A stretch of 64,000 nucleotides of DNA from Erigeron canadensis (lineage: Eukaryota > Streptophyta > Magnoliopsida > Asterales > Asteraceae). Of the stretch, positions 35,411 through 52,065 are shown piece by piece. The translations under genes and the position numbers were made by a program. The DNA lies in the NCBI RefSeq assembly GCF_010389155.1, contig NC_057761.1, positions 11,472,501 to 11,536,500 on the forward strand, written 5' to 3'. A model generated the notes under the pieces. That model made no database searches and was not told the origin of the DNA. It worked only from the letters and a program-made list of their open reading frames with translations. The first letter of the stretch is position 1. Every line of letters begins with the position of its first letter.

Positions 35411-36118
35411 TAAGGTTAGCATAACCGGTCACACGAAACCTGTTAAGGTCAAACACGAACACGACCGGTTAAGAATTTGTGTCATATTTTTTTAACACGA
35501 ACACGACACAAAAATTAACAGTTACACCTGTTAAAGACCTGTTAAGAACTTGGTAACCCAAATTCTATATAGTTCAATAAAAAAAAAATACTAAAAATTG
35601 CATTAACACCACATGAACATATTGGAAGGAGAAATTCACATTAAGTAAAAGATGATATACAAACCATACAAAAAAATATGTACAACGAATACGAATTACA
35701 TTTGTTGATTAAATGTACTGATTAAAAATTTCTTATATATACAATAACATTACTAAAAAAGATAATTAATCCTTGTTCAATATTAAAGGATTACATGGAT
35801 GAAGTAAACATTACGAAATATTAAAGGATTACAAAGTATTAAAGAATTACATGGATGAAGGATCGACTAGAATTTGGAAGAAGTAAAAATTAAAGAATTA
35901 ATTGATTGTAATCGTGTTCAATATTCTTTATTGTTGTGGTTTTGTGGATCGATTAAAAATTGTTAGATTGATGATTCATCAAGAAGGTTGGATCTTGAAA
36001 GGAATGGGTGAAAAAATGAAGGGTAATTAATATTTGTGAGAGAAGCCTTGAAGGGAGAGTAAGTGGAAGGAGGCATATTTGGATAGGAAAATTATGTAGG
36101 GTTTTATATTTTTAATAT

Positions 36119-36154
<36 letters not shown>

Positions 36155-36336
36155 TCTGTGTGTGTAATTTAACAGGTTTTTTAACAGGTCTAACCGGTTC
36201 GGACCTGTTAATACACGAACCTTAACAGGTCCGAACCTGTTAAGACACGAAACCTGTTAAGGCCATACACGAAACCTGTTAAGAACAGGTCGTGTCGTGT
36301 CGTGTTAACAGGTTTCGTGTGAAAATTGCCAGCCTT
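35411..36336. mobile_element. hAT-like TIR element inserted in copia-3
   Basis: Ends: TAAGGTTAGCATAACCGGTC then ACACGAAACCTGTTAA at the left; the complement of TAAGGCTGGCAATTTTC then ACACGAAACCTGTTAA at the right. Many CACGAA.CCTGTTAA subterminal repeats lie at both ends. It is 926 bases long and non-coding, with a (TA)n run at about 36120-36151. I could not find a clean 8-bp target duplication. It interrupts the copia-3 integrase, so it is younger. Confidence 0.65.
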
Positions 36337-36782
36337 AAAATTGCTATTTATTCAAAATATGTACAACTTGTGTTGAAGCCAAACAAACCAAATCATCTTT
36401 TAAATTGATTGACAAAACATTGAACCCCTTGATTTAATTCACATTGATATGTGTGATTTCATATCAGTTCCCACTAGAGGTGGTAAACTGTACTTCATCA
36501 CCTTCATTGATGATAGTACTAGATATTGCTATGTATACTTGCTTAAAGAGCAAAAAATTAAGCAATAGACAAGTTTGTTTTCTATAAACTCAGGTTGAGA
36601 ATAAACTCAACAAAAAGATCAAAAGATCAAGGCGTTGTAGAATGGGTGAATATGTTTCTCCCTTTACGAATATATTTGTTCAAATTGAAATCACTCATGA
36701 ATGCACTACTAAAAGGAAAAAATCCAACTTTACAGGAAATGATGAATTATATGTTAATAAATTATGGGTTGGGTCAGGCCAT

Positions 36783-36784
36783 GT

Positions 36785-36815
<31 letters not shown>

Positions 36816-36823
36816 GGGGGGGG
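36783..36823. repeat. (GT)n followed by a run of about 25 G
   Basis: Eight GT units then about 25 consecutive G, inside the copia-3 fragment. Such a run is unstable and error-prone in sequencing. Confidence 0.95.
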
Positions 36824-37060
36824 ATGCCATTTTGTCGGCTAACTATCTTTTCGCTAAGGTTCCTTTTAGGTAAAAGAATGTTACTCCTTATGAGTTATGG
36901 ATGAGAATAACATCATCCTATAAATTTTTGAAAGTGTGGGGATGCCTAGCCAAAGTGGTTATGCCACCACCAAAAGGATAGCTAAAAAAAGCAAGAATAG
37001 GATAGCTATTTGGGAGAGTCACGGGGGAGGAAGATTGAAAGGTAACCTATGAGACGAAGG

Positions 37061-38600
37061 AGTTATGCTTTTTCTCCTGCCCCAACTTCGCGGATGGGAG
37101 GAGCGCAAGAGTAGAGCCCGTACGCTCTATAGCCTTCCCTCCTAGAAAAAATTAGTTCGTACCCCAATGTGTCTAGGGATTCCTGGGCATGAGTTAAGCA
37201 AATACATATTCATTACTCTATCTTCTTTCAGTTTCCAGATTTTCTCCAAAATACATAGGTTGTACTATCTAAATAAAAGCAATTTATATACGTACATACA
37301 TAAAATAAATCTATACTTGATCAATTTGGTTAGTTTTATTTTCCAAATTTTACACCGCCTCAAGTAACAATTAAAATAAAATAACAAAAAGTAAAAGACT
37401 AGAACACAACTAATATCACCTCAATGAGACCTCCTATACCAATACCATCCCCAACAAGCACTTACACAACCTGAGTTGTTGTTAGCTTAGTATTGTTATT
37501 TTCAGAGGTGAGTTTTCTTTAGGAACAATATCTTTAGATCTAGCAGCAATAGATAGTGAGGCATCAACCGGTGGTGACTGATGAACCCGCACGCATCAAT
37601 TAATGGCTATATGAGCCATTTTTTTAAACCCACCATCGTAACATACTGGAGAATCAACTACACACGGTGATCTTCTTTTCTTTTAGTTCTAATTTTGGTA
37701 GTTCCATTCTCATCTTCTTTTCTTTTCCTTCTCATTTGTTTACTTCTCTGATTTCGGTGTCCTTGGTAATCTAATCGCTCATTGTGGCAGTGGTGGTTCT
37801 TAGCGGGATGGGAAGTGGTCGTTGATGATGATGATTGTGACAGTTGAGAAAGAAACTAAAAATATAACTTTTAGATCCGATTTTTTGCTTGATTTTATCA
37901 TGTTTTGATAATTAGGTTAAGTTATGTTATTGTTAAGTTTCTTGTAATTAGACTTGTGTATTTATATAATGTATAATAATAAATATGGATATAAATATAT
38001 ATAGATAGATATATAGATACAGGTGTACTATATATTCATATAGATTTAGGGTTCCAATAGAGATGCACATGGATTGTAAGGAAGAAGACTTTGTATTGGG
38101 AAAGAATACTCCTATTGTGCAATGCACATGAGAGACTTAACAGAGACATATAAACGGATGTAGAGTGAAGGGAGTGTAATGAATCAAAAAGTCACTTTTA
38201 ACTACTTCTTCCATACTGGTTAATAGTCGAGCGGTAAGAAAGTTCTTCTGTGAGAGCTTGGATTTAGGGAGACTTAAATTTAAGTTTAAGGGGCAAGGTT
38301 TTTCCCTAATACGTTTTCGTACCTTTGGGGGCAGAATATTAGGGAGTTTTTTCTTTTATTAGGTATTGTGTGAGGGGCTCTCTAGCGTGGACATAGTTAA
38401 GACAACATATCTAGGTCATTTGTTGTGATATTCGATCTGCACCTGTAAAAATAAAGCTGCTTCTTTCTTGCTTCAACCATGTTTGGTAAGCTTCTTCTTT
38501 CTTACTTCTAATCATGTTTCGTAAAATCGTATCAGGGCTTGATGCTTTTAAAAAGAAGCTTGAAAAAACAATGTTGGAATTATAAGCTTAAAGTTTTCTT
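37061..38600. other. gene-free region
   Basis: No gene recognised. 37060-37150 is GC-richer (GCGGATGGGAGGAGCGCAAG) and may be the last scrap of a retroelement. 38200-38460 (GTCGAGCGGTAAGAAAG ... GGGGCAAGG) has a SINE-like look but lacks a clear box B. Confidence 0.4.
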
Positions 38601-38604
38601 TTTA

Positions 38605-39085
38605 TAAAAAAAACCGGGTTTCAAAAATCGGACCGGCCGGTTGAACCGTGAACCGCTGATGTGGTGACTTATTTAAAACATTCCGGTTGGATTAATGAAA
38701 ATAAACTAAAACTGAAAGGGAGTGACAAGGCTCGTACCTGCGGTTCACAAATGCTCCCAATCACTTCATCTAAGAGGGGTTGAGGTTTCAATATTCAGAT
38801 ATTATACACTTAATCACTAATATGTATATAAAATGAAAAAAACGCTAATAAAATCACGTTGTAGCCAGGGATCGAACTGGAAACGCTTGGAAAGAAAAAC
38901 ATGCGCGTTTGCCACTTGAACCATATAAGCTTTTGTTAATTGTTTTAGCTGCCTAGTTTATATCTCGATGCTGAATATCATTTTTTAATAAAATAAAAAA
39001 TAAAGACTGGTTTTTCTGGTCAGACCGGTTGAATGTTGAACCGTAGTACCGGTTCCATGTTCGGTCCGATTTTGAAAATATTGAA
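38605..39085. mobile_element. TIR element with tRNA-like interior
   Basis: TTTCAAAAATCGGACCGG near 38618 is answered by CGGTCCGATTTTGAAAATA near 39062. CCGGTTGAACCGTG-type blocks lie just inside both ends. The interior (38873-38935) on the minus strand reads GCTTATATGGTTCAAGTGGC ... CAGTTCGATCCCTGGCTAC, with pol III box A/B-like motifs. Non-coding. Confidence 0.55.
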
Positions 39086-39833
39086 AAAAAGTCAAAGAGT
39101 ATTACAGACCAAAGCTCCTTGAGGGAACAAGTATATAATATAAGAGCTAAATTTCTGGCATCAATGTTGAAACTACAAGATCACTCTTCTTAATGATCTA
39201 TGTGTGGTTTATTAAATTTGAGTATTTGATCATAATAAATTAGCATTCGATCAGTGAATCTGATAATGAATAGTAGAGAGATAGTTGGGCTTTCGTATCT
39301 CCATTCAATAGGTTTCCATCACTGTTATTAATGTAAGAAAAAATTATCGGTTTAATTATCAATTGTGGAAGTTTTAGATATCCCATCACCACAGTCTGCC
39401 CCTCCGGCTAGCCCCCAAATGACTCCACCAGGCTTGTTGTCTAAGACTAGCAATTTAACTAGTTTATTTTCCCTAAATCCTCAAATTTGTTGTTATGATT
39501 TTGACATTCCATTACATGTAATGGATTACTTGCTAAATAGTTAGCCGGTTACCAAATGATTTTGGTTAAATCAAACCACTAGGTATAGTGTCCCAGATTG
39601 TAAGGAACTTACATTGTGTGTAACTAACTATGCATAAATGTTCATTGTGTGTGAGGACCACCACAATCAATAGGTGTATACCACGAATTGGACGAAATAA
39701 CAAAAAAAATTTGGGGATGACATATTGGTTCGAACCGTAGCAGTGACATCTAAGCGGGCAGTATGCTAATTGGCATGAATCGTGGCTCCACTCGCAAACA
39801 CAAGTGGAGAAACTCGATCCCACGTTACCACCC
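39086..39833. other. gene-free region
   Basis: Nothing recognised with confidence. An antisense 99-codon frame (39566-39865) has no domain and lies at the edge of the LTR-like relic. Confidence 0.4.
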
Positions 39834-41340
39834 TGATGAGCGTTTATTGTGTGATTATTTCCCATACAATTAGGCCGAATTTTAATGTCTAAATGAGTTT
39901 ATAAATGTGAACTTTTGGCACTTAATGAGATTTACTATTAATGCAGGTTCACGGAAGATGCGAATGAGGGTAAATTTCATCTACCAGCTCAACCTATATG
40001 CCAATGGACTTTATAAGACACAAGAAGGTGAAAACTGAAATCGAACAAAGAATACCTGGAACGGGAGGAGAAACCAGCGCCGCTGGTGCATCAAATTGCA
40101 CTACCATAGCCGTTGGTAGCCCCAAAGCTAGAACCGACTTTCACCCTTATAAATAGAATAATAAACCTTCAAACCCTAAAGAGAATAGTTTTTCAGCCAC
40201 TAAACGTCACACATAAACCCTGGGTCGAAATTTGCAGCCGTCTAAGAGCCTCTTGATCTTCATCTTCAAGCTAGAGCTTCATTCTTCTTTATCTTTTTTT
40301 TTGTTGGTAAACAATGTCTTTCATCCTTTCAGACTTTGTGATTCCATTAATAATATATGGCTAATAGGCTGAATACTTGTTTGGATTAATGTGATCATGT
40401 AGACTTTTATTTATCTTATTTTATTGTTAGATCTGTTGGATTGTGTTTACTGTTTATCGTAGATCCATGGTTAAACAGTTCTTCATATTGTTCTGGGTTT
40501 TATATCTCAATATATTAGTTTAATTTTGATGATATGTCTATAGTCATTCACTATGATTAATATATTTTGAGACGGAAAACACTAATCAGTCTATGATTAG
40601 CTGTAAAAAGTGATTCTGCTCTAGGTAACGAATCTAGAACCAATACAATTCGAACTAGTTGCACATGATGCTTAATAATGTCAGACATGATCTAGTGATA
40701 TGGAAATGTGCAATAACTGGATTAAGATCCGGGTATAGTTGAAGGTAAATCATAAACGCAAACTTGAACATTAATGCTTAGCAGTGAATTTAGCAAGAAT
40801 CTGTCTATAGGGTAGGTGTGAGTCTAGCGACAACCCTACTAATTAGGTTTGGTGAATGTAGCGAGAATCTAAACCTTGAAATAAGTTTTCCAACAGAGTA
40901 GCATAATATAGGATAATAATTGTCAAGATACATGTGATCGGATATGCCAAATAAGTATTTCTTTTAAATTTATTGTTTCTCGTTTTTTGTATCTATACTA
41001 AATTGGCTATTCACTAGACCGAGTGGTTGTGACCATCGTTTTATTTTATTGATTTTAGTAGTTCAACTATAAAAACATGACAACCCCAACCACTAGAATA
41101 CACATGTTATTAGACTAGGTTTGCAAACGTCCCATGCGAACGATCTTGTACTTATCACTAGTTATACTATGCGCGACTGGGTTCCCTGCCCGTTAGTGTG
41201 TGTTTAGTTTGAGGTAATTACTTATCTATATATATATATATCTCTAAAAGTTCTATAAGCAAGTTGAAAAATTGACGCATTTTTGACGCTTTATCGGTGT
41301 CTACTTAATAGGTTTAGTTAGCATTTCATTAATATGATAG
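39834..41340 (+). repeat. probable LTR relic (solo LTR)
   Basis: It starts TGATGAGCGTTTATTG. A TATA box (TATAAATA, 40148-40155) follows with a leader-like AAACCCTAAAG region, and the 3' part has TGGGTTCCCTGCCCGTTAGT at about 41179. This layout is familiar from plant gypsy LTRs, but no internal region, primer site or second LTR is present and the right border is not defined. Confidence 0.35.
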
Positions 41341-42352
41341 TTAATAATCTCTTTTACTAATGATTCAATGTAATACTATATCCGTGAATTGTGTTTCTTG
41401 CAATTGATTATTGTGTCATTGAATGCATTGATGCATTTAGATGGTAATTAGATGGATAGATGAATTTTTATGTATTTATATGTGTATGAATTATGATCTA
41501 TTGAATGCTTAATGTTAATGGATTGTTAATTATTAATGTAAGTATATCAATGTATTGATCGACAATTATAAAGATGGTAATGGTAATAGTGGGAAGTGGA
41601 CGGTGAAGCAGAAAATTGATAAGTGGAATGCGAAAAGCGGAGGATTCCAACTCTTCAGGTAACTTTTGATTTCATGCCATTATTATTATTACTATAAGTA
41701 AATTACTCAATAATGATAAGCACTTCCTGCCCTCGCTCACCATATTCAATCACCAAAACCATTAATCTAATCCATCGATCTTAGTTTTCACTTTTCACCA
41801 GAAACACAATCCAATCTCTAATTATATATATCCGTTGTATTGTTATAATTAGATTTTTGTTGCTAATATATTTTTTGCTTATGTGTTTTATTATAGATTC
41901 TTGCCAGATTCACGCTCTTTTTCTATATCTATCGTCATGATATTGGGTTAAATATTACAGGTTCTTTTCTTCTTTTTGTAATGATCCTTTTTCTTTATAG
42001 AATTGATGATACGTCGATTAACATATACTGTTTTAGAATGCAATCTAATATCATTATATAAATAAAGAGAGTTATGTGGATCCCATGCCACCTAGCATGG
42101 AGGAGTGTGAGGAAGATTAAGATATTTGGGTGGCGATTCCTTGCTGGTAACCGTATTATGTATACGGTTTTACGTCATCCAATCCTTTGAGGGTAGTGAC
42201 TGTGTTAACAATGATTTGAGGGATGAGATTTCAAATGCTCTCTTATGATGGAGTTTTCTTGTTCTCTTGTATATCTTAAAGTTCTATGATGGGAGTGGAA
42301 AAATTAGTGTATTCTTGACGTTTTATCGATGTGTACTTAATAGGTTTAATTA
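41243..42352. repeat. ~78-base direct repeat flanking 1 kb
   Basis: 41243-41321 and 42273-42352 share AAAGTTCTAT, a GGAAAAATT-like step, TTGACG(C/T)TTTATCG.TGT and TACTTAATAGGTTTA(G/A)TTA. The 950 bases between are AT-rich. A short exon-like open stretch (about 41573-41659) ends at CAG|GTAACT. Confidence 0.6.
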
Positions 42353-42377
42353 AGGTACTTATAAATAAGGTTAATTA

Positions 42378-43550
42378 TCTATATACTATAAATTGAGTTA
42401 CATGAAGTTATTTTACATCAATCTAACGGGGTACTGCATTTAGTTCGTGTAATTAGATATAAATCAAGCAACTAAATAAACAAGCTATTTTGTAGCAATA
42501 TTACGAGTATTTAATAAGCACAAACAAACCAAACAAATATATAATTTAAATAATAAGCAAGTTAACGCTCTTTAAATGAGACTCTTCACTTATCTACACC
42601 GTTTGGGTATGAAAAGGTTTGTCTTAATTGTGATATTATTTACGAGGGGCTCTTCAATGATCAACCAAATGATAGGTATAAAATGGTTGCAAGTGGTTAC
42701 GATATGCATTGTATTTGTGTGTGGCTACTCTTAAAGGATTGATCATGTCAAAAGTTGTTCGTTCAAAGGGAGGTACAAGCGACCCTGTGGGGGGATTTAG
42801 GGGATCCAATTATCCAGAAGAAAGATGGAATATATTGTATTTATCCGCTTATTCTAACATCCATGATAGCCATGTCTTACGAGTATGCTTTTAACTTTTT
42901 TGTGGTTTTTTTTCGTCTTTTATGTGCGCCTTTAATACCCCACCCCTGGTTCTTTTGTGTAAAACTAAAATAACCTTTGTCTATCGAGTTCTTCTTCGAC
43001 TCTGTTAGTTGATGGCAATGATCTTTCATTTGTATCTTCGATATCATATTTGCATCGTTCGATATTATGCATTATCATGTTGCCTATATATTTCTCTAAT
43101 CCTTTTTTTTTGTGATTTATGATTTGTATGGAATGAAATATTGGTATTTTCTATCCTTTTTTGGTGTTAGATTAGGCATATCGTAATTGGGTTTAGAGTG
43201 GTATAGAGTCGTGCATCGTACGAGTCTTCACTCTATCATTGCATACAGAACAATCTAATGTGTAAAAAAAACATTAATTGTTGGATCATTCACAAACATT
43301 AACTAAAAGAAAGAAACTGGACATCTATTACCCAATTTGAAACCGTCACATATCAGAGATCATCATCACTCATGTCTTCAGATATGTACATTTCATACCT
43401 TCATTCAATTGCAACAAACTCAGCTCATCAACACGCACACCGACATCAAACTCGAACTTAACAATAAAAAACCTCAAAATAAGACAATCTTATAAACGTA
43501 CAAAACAACCCGTGAAGCCCGGTCGTGCAACGCACGGGCCTTCACTCTAG
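42378..43550 (+). mobile_element. non-autonomous Helitron, both ends visible
   Basis: The 5' end is A|TCTATATACTATAAATTGAG at 42378. The 3' end has the hairpin CCCGGTCGTGCAACGCACGGG followed by CCTTCACTCTAG|T at 43550. Insertion between A and T without target duplication is as expected for Helitrons. The 1.17-kb interior has no Rep/helicase. An internal GTCGTGCATCGTACGAGTCTTCACTCTA-like stretch (about 43208-43235) repeats the terminal motif, so the element may carry an older end inside. Confidence 0.7.
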
Positions 43551-44180
43551 TACAACTTTATAAATTTAAAACTCACACCCCTAGGAAAACCCCGGAGATA
43601 CCGCGAAAAAGAAACCCCAAAGCAAGACTCGAACTCAAGACAGGAAAACTACTCCACCAGTGACAAGAACTATTCGTGTATATTTGATTAGAGTGCTAAT
43701 CCTTAAAAACCATTCTCTCTTAATTTAAATTTTTGTGTTTTCTTTTTTTTTTTTTTCAATTTTAACTGTAAAAATTTATACAAACTCATTCCCATTCTTT
43801 AATTAAACCAAACCCATAGTGATTGCATAATTGGAACGAAACGCCTCCAAAAGAAATGCTAAAACCCGGAAATGATAGGAGATGTCGATACAAATGAAAA
43901 CAAATTAAAGAAGATCCAACAGGTGGGGAACAAAAATAGTCAGACATAGACACACTCATATATATGTATGAACGCAAAAGGTTGAGTAAAATACACTTTA
44001 TAATGTATGTACTACTACTACCGTCAATTTCTAGACTGTTTGATCCTCTCATGAGAGCATCCCAACAAACTCCCACAGCCACATACTCTAAAAATCAATC
44101 AAATATCACAAGTAATCTAACAAAATATACATTGTATACCTCAATTTAGTCTCTATAGTCCTAGTATATGTATGTTCTGT
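43551..44180. other. region upstream of the beta-amylase gene
   Basis: AT-rich and gene-free; the small frames here lack domains. It presumably includes the distal promoter of the beta-amylase gene. Confidence 0.45.
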
Positions 44181-44188
44181 TATATAAG
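44181..44188 (+). promoter_or_regulatory. TATA box of the beta-amylase gene
   Basis: TATATAAG lies 118-125 bases upstream of the ATG at 44306, which leaves a leader of roughly 90 bases. Confidence 0.5.
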
Positions 44189-44305
44189 CGTACATCCAAG
44201 GAGTGTTTAATTGAAAGTTAGTATATAGCTAGTGTTGAAGACGGTATTGTGTCCCATAACTCGTGGAAAACTACCTCTAGAAAACTCTAGCTAGCGTACG
44301 TCAAA

Positions 44306-48635
<4,330 letters not shown>

Positions 48636-48791
48636 AAGACCATACATTCGGATGCAAAATGTAAGGAGTAAGTTGGCAACTATGTGATCAACAACATATG
48701 TATGTATTATTTATTGTTGTATATGAGATAAAATTCTTGTTAATGTAATTAGAAATGTAAAATTATCACTGTATTAATAATAATCGAAATC

Positions 48792-48797
48792 AATAAA
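48792..48797 (+). terminator. candidate poly(A) signal of the beta-amylase gene
   Basis: AATAAA about 155 bases after the stop codon, in an AT-rich 3' region. Confidence 0.4.
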
Positions 48798-49510
48798 CTT
48801 CAACCCAAGCTTCGTGCTTTGTACGTTAGTGGTTTCTATCAAAGAATATGTTCTTTAAGCGGTTTTCTAAGTTTTTTTTTTTCCGGATCTAGCACCGCGC
48901 TATGGTTGTCGTAGCTTGTCTCCTTAGTCCGAATCTAAGCATCTGCATCTCCTTTTAGCATTGAATTTATTGCGCAAGTACAAAGTTATATGATAATCAT
49001 CGGTTCTTTACTTCTATAACCAAAAAAAAGAAACTCTTTATGTTCTCTGAAAAATGGGTGATTAACTTAATTAAGAAGCTTGATCTTATTGAAAATAATA
49101 CTGATTTTCATAAAATCTTATTTTGAGCTTTTCTACAAGAATTTTGTTGTACTATACCTGAATTGATGTACACTGGTAACATGTCCGTGCGATTTGGCAG
49201 TCTAGCGGCGGAAATGGTGGGGTGGCGGTGACAGCGGTGGCGGCAGTTTTGGAGCGGTGCGGTCATTAACCATGACTGCAGCATTTTTTGCTACAGTAAG
49301 GCCAAAATTAGGGGGACATTGTGTATATTTATAAAGTAAAAGGGTTAATTTATAAAATAAAATTAAAATTTTCTTTCTCGTAGAATAAATGATGGTTATA
49401 TTTTCCCATTAAAAAAATTACCAATGCCTTCATTAGAATTGACCAGTTTGCTCTTAATAAATAAATTTTCGCATTAAACTCTAGTCTTATCAATTTACAC
49501 CCTAAAAAAT
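48798..49510. other. gene-free region
   Basis: No gene. 49190-49270 is GC-rich with GGCGG/GGTGG phrases (GGCGGTGACAGCGGTGGCGG), possibly a minus-strand relative of the CCACCG tracts of the Helitron-like family. Confidence 0.4.
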
Positions 49511-50617
49511 TATCTTTTAAAGATAAGGAAAATTACGTTAGTAAACAAAAAGAAGGGACCATTTTACGAATTAGACAAGGTTTTCAAAAACTCCCAAACT
49601 AAACAATATACCCGTGTCTAAAAGGTATAAATCCCACGAATGAATCATTAGCCAGTTAAAAAAAGACATCTGGTTACTCTCTTGATGACTTAGCAACTCC
49701 CCACCTACCCTATCTTCTTCTCTCTTTTTCTCTATCTCCGGTCTTCCCCTCCCCTAAATACATCCAACAACCAACCAAAATCACCACATCCTTCAATTCA
49801 ATCAATTAAACAACACTACTAATAAGTTTTTGAGTATGAAGTATATATATATACGCTTCATATATTCCGAAAAACGTATTTAAATCCGTACAACGTTGCT
49901 GTTTAACGATGATATATGGAGTTTGAGGTTTATTACCGATAGATAGTTGGAGCCTTCTATTAATGATAATAATTCGAAGTGGCTAGCGACTGACTTATAT
50001 AATTTCAATGGCTTCAACTGATGTGATATTATCAGTATAGGGAAAGCATTTGTTATTAAACTTTATTAAGGTTCATGGTTAGTGTAAAAGAAGATGAACT
50101 TTGTTTATATTTGTTTTAATATATATATATATATATATTCGTCACATTTTCTTAAAAAGAAAACTAGATTGTGGGATCGACTTATATTGCTCATATTATT
50201 GTAATAATCAATGTTAAAAGATTTCATCATCATGTGAAAGAAAGGTCGGACGAACATACTTACGAGACTTCAGACTTTGCAACTTTGATAAACCTCTGAT
50301 AAATACGTAGGGAGTTGGAACCGATAGATTAAACAACATTAATTAACTCCAAGCCTTGATTATCACTTGTTCATTCATATTGATAGGAGGAGGTGGATGT
50401 TGTTTTGGGTTAAACTGTTAAAAGAATGGAAAAGTGGAAGATAGGGGGTACTGGTGCACCCAGGTGTTGGAATATTATTGGTTGGAGCAATCCGTGAGAT
50501 TTATACCCGAACACACGGGTATATTGTTTGTTTTGGATAGTTTTGAAAAAGGTGTCTAATTCATAAAATACCTCTTTTTTGTGTTTATTTACGTAATTAT
50601 CCCTTTAAAATATCTCT
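49511..50617. mobile_element. TIR element with inverted arms of about 140 bases
   Basis: The left arm (about 49511-49655) includes GAATTAGACAAGGTTTTCAA, ACAATATACCCGTGT and GGTATAAATCCCACG. The right arm (about 50470-50617) carries the complement: CGTGAGATTTATACCCG, ACACGGGTATATTGTTTG and TTTGAAAAAGGTGTCTAATTC. The 0.8-kb interior includes a CT-rich promoter-like stretch (49715-49790) but no usable reading frame. Long arms suggest a non-autonomous MULE; the target duplication was not found. Confidence 0.6.
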
Positions 50618-51282
50618 ACTACCTTCTTTACATGAATTACATTTACATCAACCTAAATCATTCAACTCCACCACTACCACCAATCATTGCCGCCATTGGC
50701 ACCATTTTTCAGCACCAACAGACCATCGTCACCGTCACCTCTGTTACATTGTGTGAATACCGTGCCTGTGTTAATTGACGTAAAAGAGTAGTATAATTAT
50801 TTTTTGGGTTGGCAATAAATGCTGTAAATAATTTCACTAAAGATTATATAGGTATATATTAGGTGTGAATATTTAAATTTGTAAATAAAAGAGAAAGTTA
50901 GTTTGACTAAATGAAATTCTTTTTTAATAAAATGAAAGAGGATCAAATGATTTTTATATAGTATAGTATAGATATAGATAAGAAATTTATGTTTTTTTTG
51001 TTTACCGATTAACTTTGTATCAAACTAATAGATAAAAAAAAAGGCTTATATTCCCTGTTGCAACAATTATATTAGCTACTGCAGCAAAACGAAAATCCAC
51101 CGGTTATGTATCATTTATAAATTAAAAGGGTTGATTTGTTAAAATTTGTTGTGTAGCCTTTGCTGCATATTTGATTTTCCAAAAATGAATAGAATTACAC
51201 TAACGGGAATTTACCTACATGTAAAAAGCTTGGTAGGCTTATTTCAACCTAGTTTTTTCGATGGTTTGGTATTATCTTTAAT
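50618..51282. other. gene-free region with a Helitron-like CCACC tract
   Basis: 50640-50790 (ATTACATTTACATCAACCTA, CCACCACTACCACC, ACCGTCACC ... ATTGTGTGAATACCGTGCC) belongs to the same family as 9034-10055. The rest is AT-rich and unassigned. Confidence 0.5.
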
Positions 51283-51290
51283 GTTGCGAC

Positions 51291-51723
51291 TCAAAAATCC
51301 CGATCCAACGTGGAACTCAATACCCGATGCCCGAAGGGTTCGGGCAGGAAATGGGGCATGTCTACCCTAACCCGACCCGACCCGATATCAATATCTATGT
51401 CTATATACTTATAATTGATTAGTTTTGGATGCATATTTCATCTCTGTATATACAGTGTTACACACCAATATCAACTAATTTTGTATCTATATTCCATAAC
51501 TTGCACATTCAATTTTCAAAGCGAGAGCAAGTACTATTGTTTATCAAATCATACATCTTTTGCTTATTATTTTTGAAAAATAGATATCCTTATCTGATCA
51601 GATTTCAGGTATAATTTTATCCCTGATGGTATCGGGTCAGATTCGGGTCGCATATTTTTTATAATGTTTGGATTTGACACTACCCGTCTCGAACCTGACA
51701 GTCTCGACCTATTGTCATTCCTA
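51291..51723. mobile_element. hAT-like element with an 8-bp target duplication
   Basis: GTTGCGAC abuts both sides (51283-51290 and 51724-51731). The right end reads TAGGAATGACAATAGG on the minus strand, like a hAT terminus; the left end is altered or truncated. GGGTCGGGT/ACCCGACCCG-type subterminal blocks are present on both sides. Non-coding. Confidence 0.5.
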
Positions 51724-52065
51724 GTTGCGACATGAAAATTTTATAGTTAGGATTTGAATATGCATACAAATTAGGACATACAATTTTCAAAAATGTAAAT
51801 ATATTTGGGAAGGGGAAATGATAGGTACTATGGTGTTGTACCTATCATATAGCTAAGAAGAAATCAGGGTCCATACATGTGATTTTAATATGTTCAAGGA
51901 TCAAACGTGAAAATTTAGAAAATCATTTTATACTATATTGTACTTAAATTTATGTATTGAACGGTATATAAATTTTTACTATTTGTTGATACAAAGTATC
52001 ATTTTCACTACTTGTTGGATCATTTGAAAAATAAAGTAACGAGAAAAGGTTTGAAAGTGAAAAAG

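Larger units (their letters stand above)
35200..37060 (+). mobile_element. copia-3: integrase fragment of a third copia element
   Basis: Pre-integrase phrases (VGKGYA, DGMFKLNVMVEKM, FNVWHGCLGQMNINAM) run to 35410. The element is interrupted by a TIR element, then continues from 36337 with KIAIYSKYVQ, LIHIDMCDF, GGKLYFITFIDDSTRYCYVYLL (in several frames) and, near 36880-36960, TPYELW-like and YKFLKVWGCLAKVV. Many stops. No gag, RT or LTR was seen. Confidence 0.75.

Noticed and set aside
38873..38935. tRNA gene on the minus strand
   Set aside because: Box-like motifs only, with the wrong spacing for a cloverleaf, and it sits inside a TIR element.
39566..39865. Antisense 99-codon Cys-rich frame
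   Set aside because: No family resemblance, and it overlaps the start of an LTR-like relic.
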